A stretch of 16,886 nt of DNA, from NCBI GenBank assembly GCA_035369845.1, contig DAOOVD010000052.1:1-16886 (forward strand), read 5' to 3'. A model generated the notes under the pieces. It was not told the DNA's origin. It ran no database searches and worked only from the letters and a program-made list of their open reading frames with translations. Position numbers and translations under genes: made by a program. Of the stretch, positions 12,856-16,886 are shown piece by piece; position 1 is the first letter of the stretch, and every line of letters begins with the position of its first letter. Origin of the DNA: DAOOVD01 sp035369845. Its GTDB lineage: Bacteria; Bacillota; Desulfotomaculia; Desulfotomaculales; Pelotomaculaceae.

Positions 12856-13779
12856 TTGGACAGCCTGAAGACTTTTTTATTCTCGCTTTTTCATCTGGGC
12901 CAGCGTGAGCTGACGGGCAGAATTCTCACGGCCGGCGCGGCGGCCCTTGCCATTATATCTACGGTTGCCATTATGTCCTTCATCTCCGTAAAAGGTCTGT
13001 CCACCTTTGTCAATAATGGTGTGAGCGTAAAAGAGTTCCTTCTTTCCTTCGACTGGGCGCCCGACCGGCTGCCGGAAGAAGGCGGCCCCAGGGTGGGAGT
13101 GCTGGCTTTTATCCTGGGCTCAGCGGCTGTCTCGTTGCCGGCCGTTTTTTTGAGTGCTCCGCTCAGCGTATGCTGCGCGGTGTTTATTGTGGAAATTGCA
13201 CCTTTCCTTGGCCAGCGGGTGTTGCAGCCTGCCATCGAAATTCTGGCCGGTATACCTTCCGTGGTCTACGGATACATCGGCCTTTCCGTGTTGGTTCCAT
13301 TCATCCGCGAACACGCGGGCGGCCTCGGCTTCAGTGTTATGGCTGGTTTCCTGGTTCTTTCCGTAATGATCCTGCCCACCATTGTCAGTATATTGACCGA
13401 CAGCATCAAGGCTTTGCCCGGCGAGTGGAAAGAAGCGGCCTATTCCCTGGGGTCTACCCGGTGGCAGACTATAAGGCTTGTTTTGCTGCCGGCCGCCCGT
13501 TCTGGGTTGATAACCGGTACCGTCCTGGGACTGGCCCGGGCTTTCGGAGAAGCACTGGCCGTGCAGATGGTAATCGGCAATACCAGAAAAATTCCAATAT
13601 CCATCCTGGATCCCGTGACCACCCTGACCAGCGCCATCACTATGGACATGGGCAATACCCCGATGGGCACTTTGTGGAACAACGCCCTTTGGTCCATGGG
13701 TTTGCTGCTTTTAATGATGTCGTGTTTTTTTATCCTGGTCGTCCGTTTTGTGGTGCGCAAAGGAGGCGCGGTCCGGTGA
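12856..13779 (+). CDS. pstC: Phosphate ABC transporter permease PstC
   Basis: The 307-residue membrane subunit of the high-affinity phosphate importer. It starts at TTG 12856 behind AGAAGGTGAG. It has six main membrane segments. The family stretch EILAGIPSVVYGYIGL lies near 129-144, and the EAA-type coupling loop EWKEAAYSLGSTRWQTIRLV near 194-213 contacts the PstB ATPase. An extracytoplasmic loop (about 52-75) with LLSFDWAPDRLPEEGGPRVG is typical of PstC. The end overlaps pstA (GTGA), so the two permeases are translationally coupled and should form the heterodimeric channel. No pstS gene for the binding lipoprotein is adjacent. Confidence 0.93.
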   Translation: MDSLKTFLFSLFHLGQRELTGRILTAGAAALAIISTVAIMSFISVKGLSTFVNNGVSVKEFLLSFDWAPDRLPEEGGPRVGVLAFILGSAAVSLPAVFLSAPLSVCCAVFIVEIAPFLGQRVLQPAIEILAGIPSVVYGYIGLSVLVPFIREHAGGLGFSVMAGFLVLSVMILPTIVSILTDSIKALPGEWKEAAYSLGSTRWQTIRLVLLPAARSGLITGTVLGLARAFGEALAVQMVIGNTRKIPISILDPVTTLTSAITMDMGNTPMGTLWNNALWSMGLLLLMMSCFFILVVRFVVRKGGAVR

Positions 13780-14660
13780 ATGCCCGCCTTGCCGACAAGA
13801 TAGCCACCGGCTTGTTCTGGACCGGCGCCCTGGCCGTAATCGTGATTCTCTGTTCCATAGCCGTGTATATTCTTTATCACGGAGTGAAGTCGATCAATTG
13901 GGATTTTCTGGTTAAGCCTCCCCAGGTAATCCGTGCGGGCGGCGGCATCGGGCCGCAAATTTTCAACTCTTTTTACCTACTGGTGCTGTCCATGGCTTTC
14001 ACTGTACCTTTGGGGATTTTGGGCGGGGTTTATCTGGCCGAATATGCGGGAGTTAACCGGTGGACGGAGTTTATCAGGCTGTCCATTGAGACTTTGAATT
14101 CCCTGCCTTCAATTGTTGTGGGTCTTTTCGGCCTGCTGGTTTTTGTCAACATGACAGGTTGGGGATATACGCTAATGTCGGGAGCCATGGCTCTGACGGT
14201 CATCAATCTACCTTTAATGATACGGATAACCGAGGAGTCAATCCGCGGTGTGCCGGACAGCCTGCGTGAGGCGAGCCTGGCGTTGGGCGCCAACCGCTGG
14301 CAGAGCATCATTAAGGTTGTGCTGCCCGGAGCCTTTCCGGGGATCGTCAGCGGAGTCATTATCACGTCCGGCAGAGTGTTCGGCGAGGCCGCCGCATTGC
14401 TTTTTACCGCTGGCATGTCCAGTCCGTCCATGTACTTCAGCAAGTGGAAACTATTCCATCCCTCCTCGCCCCTGAATCCCTTTCGTCCGGCGGAGACACT
14501 GGCCGTGCATATCTGGAAGGTCAACACGGAAGGTCTCATTCCCGATCTGAGAAGGGTGGCGGATGGTTCCGCGGCGGTACTGATTCTGCTGGTACTGGGT
14601 TTCAACCTGGCGGTTCGCTGGCTGGGCAGGAAAATTTACCGGCGCATGACTGCCTCTTGA
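13776..14660 (+). CDS. pstA: Phosphate ABC transporter permease PstA
   Basis: The 294 residues start at GTG 13776, which overlaps the pstC stop and has AAGGAGG at 13760-13766; the longer open frame to the left is only the shadow of pstC. It has six membrane segments. PstA landmarks are KSINWDFLVKPPQ near 38-50, GGIGPQIFNSFYLL near 55-68, LNSLPSIVVGLFGL near 109-122, the coupling loop REASLALGANRWQSIIKVVL near 165-184, and the long loop with MYFSKWKLFHPSSPLNPFRP late in the protein. It pairs with PstC. Its stop lies 3 bp from that of convergent phoU, with no room for a classical terminator. Confidence 0.93.
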   Translation: MNARLADKIATGLFWTGALAVIVILCSIAVYILYHGVKSINWDFLVKPPQVIRAGGGIGPQIFNSFYLLVLSMAFTVPLGILGGVYLAEYAGVNRWTEFIRLSIETLNSLPSIVVGLFGLLVFVNMTGWGYTLMSGAMALTVINLPLMIRITEESIRGVPDSLREASLALGANRWQSIIKVVLPGAFPGIVSGVIITSGRVFGEAAALLFTAGMSSPSMYFSKWKLFHPSSPLNPFRPAETLAVHIWKVNTEGLIPDLRRVADGSAAVLILLVLGFNLAVRWLGRKIYRRMTAS

Positions 14661-14663
14661 GAA

Positions 14664-15320
14664 TCAGTCGTTTAAACTGGTCCTTTCCCCGGTTACCATG
14701 TACAGTACCGATTCTCCCATATTGGTGGCGTGGTCGGCAATTCTTTCCAGATAGTGGCCGGAGAACAGGAGTTGTACAGCCATGTCGGTTACACTCGCGT
14801 CGTTTTTTATTGTATCTGAGAGTGTGTCGAAATACTCCCCGAAAAGGCCGTCTATTTCCTGCTCCAGGAGCACCGACTTTTTGGCCATCTCCACGTCGGC
14901 CAGAACGTAAGCGGTAATGGTATCGTGAACAAGCTCCCGCACCTTTTCGGAGATTTGCGGCAGTTGGAAGAACGCCGACATGGTCCTCCTGCCGTGCAGC
15001 CTGATTGTCGACTTGGCGATGCACTCGGCGTAATCGCCCATTCTCTCAAGATCGGTGGCTATCTGCAAGTCGGTCTGGATCGTTCTCAGGTCCACTGCCA
15101 GCGGCTGGCGGAGAGCTAAAAGCCTCAGACATTTGTCCTGCACATCAGTGTTAAGCCTGTCGATTTCGTCATCACCGGCAATTACCCCGTTGGCAAGGTC
15201 TACCTGGTCATCCATCAGAGACTTTATCGACTCGTAAATGACCTTCTCCACCAGAGCGCCCATGCGCAATATTTCGAACTGCAATTCTTCAAGCTCTTCC
15301 TCCAAGATTCTGTTTTGCAT
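14664..15320 (-). CDS. phoU: Phosphate signalling regulator PhoU
   Basis: The 218 residues start at ATG 15320, with AGGGGG in the ribosome-site position. The protein has two similar three-helix PhoU domains (about 5-95 and 110-205). Motifs are DDEIDRLNTDVQDKCLRLLA with the metal-coordinating acidic cluster, and ALRQPLAVDLRTIQTDLQIATDLERMGDYAECIAKS (broken here for length) in the first domain; FSGHYLERIADHATNMGESV in the second repeats the E/DxxxD...N metal site. PhoU links the Pst transporter to the sensor kinase and damps the Pho response. Unusually it is transcribed away from pstB and towards pstA, from its own Pho-box promoter. Confidence 0.93.
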   Translation of the reverse strand: MQNRILEEELEELQFEILRMGALVEKVIYESIKSLMDDQVDLANGVIAGDDEIDRLNTDVQDKCLRLLALRQPLAVDLRTIQTDLQIATDLERMGDYAECIAKSTIRLHGRRTMSAFFQLPQISEKVRELVHDTITAYVLADVEMAKKSVLLEQEIDGLFGEYFDTLSDTIKNDASVTDMAVQLLFSGHYLERIADHATNMGESVLYMVTGERTSLND

Positions 15321-15388
15321 TCAGCTTCCCCCTGTAACATGAACTTGATAAAAAATGATCGAAAAACCCTTTGAAACCGGTTGCTTAA

Positions 15389-15442
15389 ATTAAACCACGA
15401 CAATGTTAAACCAGTCTTAAGATGCCTTTAAAAAATAATTAA
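15389..15442 (-). promoter_or_regulatory. Pho-box array and -10 driving phoU
   Basis: Read on the minus strand, four hexamers lie in 11-bp phase: TTAATT (15442-15437), TTAAAG (15431-15426), TTAAGA (15420-15415) and TTAACA (15409-15404). TTTAAT (15394-15389) follows 9 bp later as -10, leaving a leader of about 60 bases. The TTAA cores are palindromic, so direction rests on the position of the -10 and the gene. Confidence 0.6.
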
Positions 15443-15480
15443 GCCGGTCGGACACCTGTACGCAACGCGGATAAAACAAC

Positions 15481-15534
15481 TTAATGAGCAGTTAACATTC
15501 ATATAACAAAAAGCTAACGTGCCGGTGTTAAAAT
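15481..15534 (+). promoter_or_regulatory. Pho-box array and -10 driving pstB
   Basis: TTAATG 15481, TTAACA 15492, ATAACA 15503 and CTAACG 15514 lie in exact 11-bp phase. TAAAAT (15529-15534) begins 9 bp after the last box. pstB starts 55 bases further on. The rest of the 268-bp phoU-pstB spacer shows nothing else that I can assign. Confidence 0.72.
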
Positions 15535-15588
15535 GACGACAAAAACACGTTTGTTAAAGTCGCTATTCGTGGTTGGGAGGATTGGTTT

Positions 15589-16347
15589 GTGTCCGCCAAT
15601 AAAATCTCCGTTCAGAAGTTGAATTTGCACTACAAAGATTTTCACGCACTGAAAAACATTCATTTAGAGATTGGCGCAAACCGCATCACTAGCCTGATCG
15701 GGCCTTCCGGTTGCGGCAAGTCTACTTTTTTGAGAACGTTAAACCGTATGAACGACCTGATTGAAGGAGTGAAGGTAAACGGCACCGTATTGCTGGACGG
15801 TGAAGATGTTTACGGGCAGGATGTGGACGTGGTCAGCTTGCGAAAAAGGGTCGGGATGGTCTTCCAGAGGCCTAACCCTTTCCCCATGTCGGTTTACGAC
15901 AATGTGGCCTACGGCCCGCGCATTCATGGGGAAAGAAATAAGCGAAGGCTGGACGAAATTGTCGAGACGAGTTTACGTGGGGCAGCCCTCTGGGACGAAG
16001 TGCGCGACCGTCTTTTCAAATCGGCCCTCGGCCTTTCCGGCGGGCAGCAGCAGCGGGTGTGTATCGCCCGCCTTCTGGCTGTACAGCCGGAAGTCCTTTT
16101 GATGGACGAGCCGACCTCCGCGCTGGACCCCATGGCTACCATGAAAATTGAGGAATTGATCAGGGTTTTGAAGAAAGATTACACTATTGTGATCGTCACG
16201 CACAATATGCAGCAGGCCGCCAGGGTATCCGACACCACAGCCTTTTTTTTGAACGGGGAACTTGTGGAATGCGGAGATACCGGGATGATATTTACCAAGC
16301 CGGCGGACCAGCGGACGGAGGATTACATCACCGGCAGGTTCGGATAA
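15589..16347 (+). CDS. pstB: Phosphate ABC transporter ATP-binding protein PstB
   Basis: The 252-residue ATPase powers phosphate uptake through PstCA. The GTG at 15589 follows GGGAGG at 15575-15580. Motifs: Walker A GPSGCGKST (38-46), Q-loop in MVFQRPNPFPMSVYDNVAYG (about 87-106, the PstB-specific form), signature LSGGQQQR (149-156), Walker B VLLMDEPTSALDP (169-181), and H-loop VTHNMQQAARVSD near 203. Length and motifs are normal. It is separated from pstC-pstA by the inverted phoU gene and has its own Pho-box promoter, so ATPase and permease levels are set by different PhoP sites. Confidence 0.96.
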   Translation: MSANKISVQKLNLHYKDFHALKNIHLEIGANRITSLIGPSGCGKSTFLRTLNRMNDLIEGVKVNGTVLLDGEDVYGQDVDVVSLRKRVGMVFQRPNPFPMSVYDNVAYGPRIHGERNKRRLDEIVETSLRGAALWDEVRDRLFKSALGLSGGQQQRVCIARLLAVQPEVLLMDEPTSALDPMATMKIEELIRVLKKDYTIVIVTHNMQQAARVSDTTAFFLNGELVECGDTGMIFTKPADQRTEDYITGRFG

Positions 16348-16359
16348 ATTGTTGACTGG

Positions 16360-16830
16360 TTAATCTTCCTGCATCAGCAGGGGGACCAGCTTCAGCTTTC
16401 CGCAGGCGGCCAGGCGGTCGTCCTTGATTATCACCGCGCCGGTTACTCCGCGGATGCCGACTGCAAATTCAGCAGCTTTTTGCACGTCCCCGGCGTCATG
16501 AACCAGATTGCCCGCGGCTGTTGCCACGGCATCGGCAAGAGTTGCTGAAGGAGAAAGAATCACCGCCGCGTCCGCCTTACCGAAACTGAACGACGGGCCG
16601 ACTGTTCCCGATGAAGTGCAGATGCCCAGGGGGGTGTCTTTGGGCCTGATTTCAAGGGCGATCCTGTTTGACAGGGGGGAAGTGCCGGCGAAAATGCCGA
16701 TGCGGCGGGTTCTTGTGCTGCGGATATAGATGTCTCCGCCGTTTTCAACAATGATGTCTTTTGACAGCCTGGTCAAGAAACGCCCCGTGTATTCGGCAAA
16801 GGCACCGGCAACAGCGGCCATCGGGCCCAC
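16360..16830 (-). pseudogene. UPF0280 (ApbE-like fold) protein, N-terminal third missing
   Basis: The 156 residues from GTG 16830 match the C-terminal two thirds of UPF0280: VGPMAAVAGAFAEYTGRFL, IIVENGGDIYI near 26-36, ALEIRPKDTPLGICTSSGTVG near 58-78, and SATLADAVATAAGN near 95-108. Family members are about 240 residues, so about 85 are missing at the start. The frame is open to the window edge, but what lies there is not UPF0280: another frame reads as a transhydrogenase fragment. The gene therefore looks broken, by rearrangement or by a contig-end join. It converges on pstB with 12 bp between stops. The function of UPF0280 is unknown; relation to ApbE flavin transfer is by fold only. Confidence 0.72.
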
Positions 16831-16835
16831 ACCCG

Positions 16836-16886
16836 CGGCGCGGGCCGCCCCGGCACCAGCGCGGTGGTGATGACCACGTCGAAACC
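16836..16886 (-). pseudogene. Fragment of NAD(P) transhydrogenase alpha subunit (PntA-like)
   Basis: Read leftward from 16886, the 17 codons give GFDVVITTALVPGRPAP, an almost exact match to the conserved PntA/alanine-dehydrogenase segment DxVITTALxPGRPAP. The frame then leaves homology (RVWARWP...) and enters UPF0280 coding DNA in the wrong frame. These last 50 bases are much richer in G+C than the rest of the window, as if from another genome. Confidence 0.6.

Noticed and set aside
13170..13775. Long upstream extension of the PstA reading frame (202 extra codons)
   Set aside because: It overlaps pstC in another frame, is rich in Arg, Gly and His, and a strong ribosome site marks GTG 13776 as the pstA start.
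1..16886. tRNA, rRNA, riboswitch or CRISPR array
   Set aside because: No cloverleaf with a GTTCRANNC arm, no rRNA-like stretch and no regularly spaced direct repeats of CRISPR size were found by reading; a covariance-model search was not possible.

Overview
The window reads as a piece of a Gram-positive, Firmicutes chromosome, most likely a Peptococcaceae/Desulfotomaculia-type anaerobe (Pelotomaculum-like; an inference from gene families, not a measured placement). Evidence: strong AGGAGG-type ribosome sites, many GTG/TTG starts, sigma-A promoters, Bacillus-type LexA (DinR) boxes, an SdpR/SdpI pair, CBO0543 and DUF1614 membrane proteins, YedF, and a PhoP/PstCAB/PhoU cluster. No rRNA, tRNA, CRISPR array or intact insertion sequence was seen. 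The length, and broken genes at both edges, suggest it may be a whole contig.

Left third (1-5131): tail of an XRE-type regulator, a membrane-anchored M23 peptidase, a headless convergent MocR fragment, then a TetR-ABC ATPase-permease-permease drug-efflux operon with overlapping genes and a perfect 14-bp inverted-repeat operator. The second permease is cut short and runs into a headless beta-propeller-like gene, so this looks like a rearrangement or decay point.

Middle (5132-9187): REP-like and other hairpins, a small Cys-rich protein with a plausible promoter, a DUF1614 membrane protein, a second XRE remnant plus another orphan tail, a CBO0543 membrane protein, YedF (TusA-DsrE fusion), and an autoregulated sdpR-sdpI pair behind a consensus promoter with an 11-bp inverted-repeat operator.

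SOS block (9265-11865): dinB (DNA polymerase IV) sits behind two LexA boxes, one filling the -35/-10 spacer. It is followed at 7 bp by an unrecognised Cys-rich protein and then an endolysin-like amidase with three C-terminal wall-binding-type repeats.

Pho block (11966-16347): phoP-pstC-pstA on the + strand, phoU convergent on the - strand, and pstB divergent from phoU. Upstream of phoP, phoU and pstB I find arrays of TTAACA-like hexamers in exact 11-bp phase, each ending 9 bp before a -10-like hexamer. That fits one phosphate-starvation regulon under PhoP control with feedback. pstS and phoR are not in the window.

Right edge: a convergent UPF0280 gene lacks its N-terminal third. In its place is a GC-rich scrap of a PntA-like (NAD(P) transhydrogenase alpha) gene in another frame, most likely a chimeric contig end.
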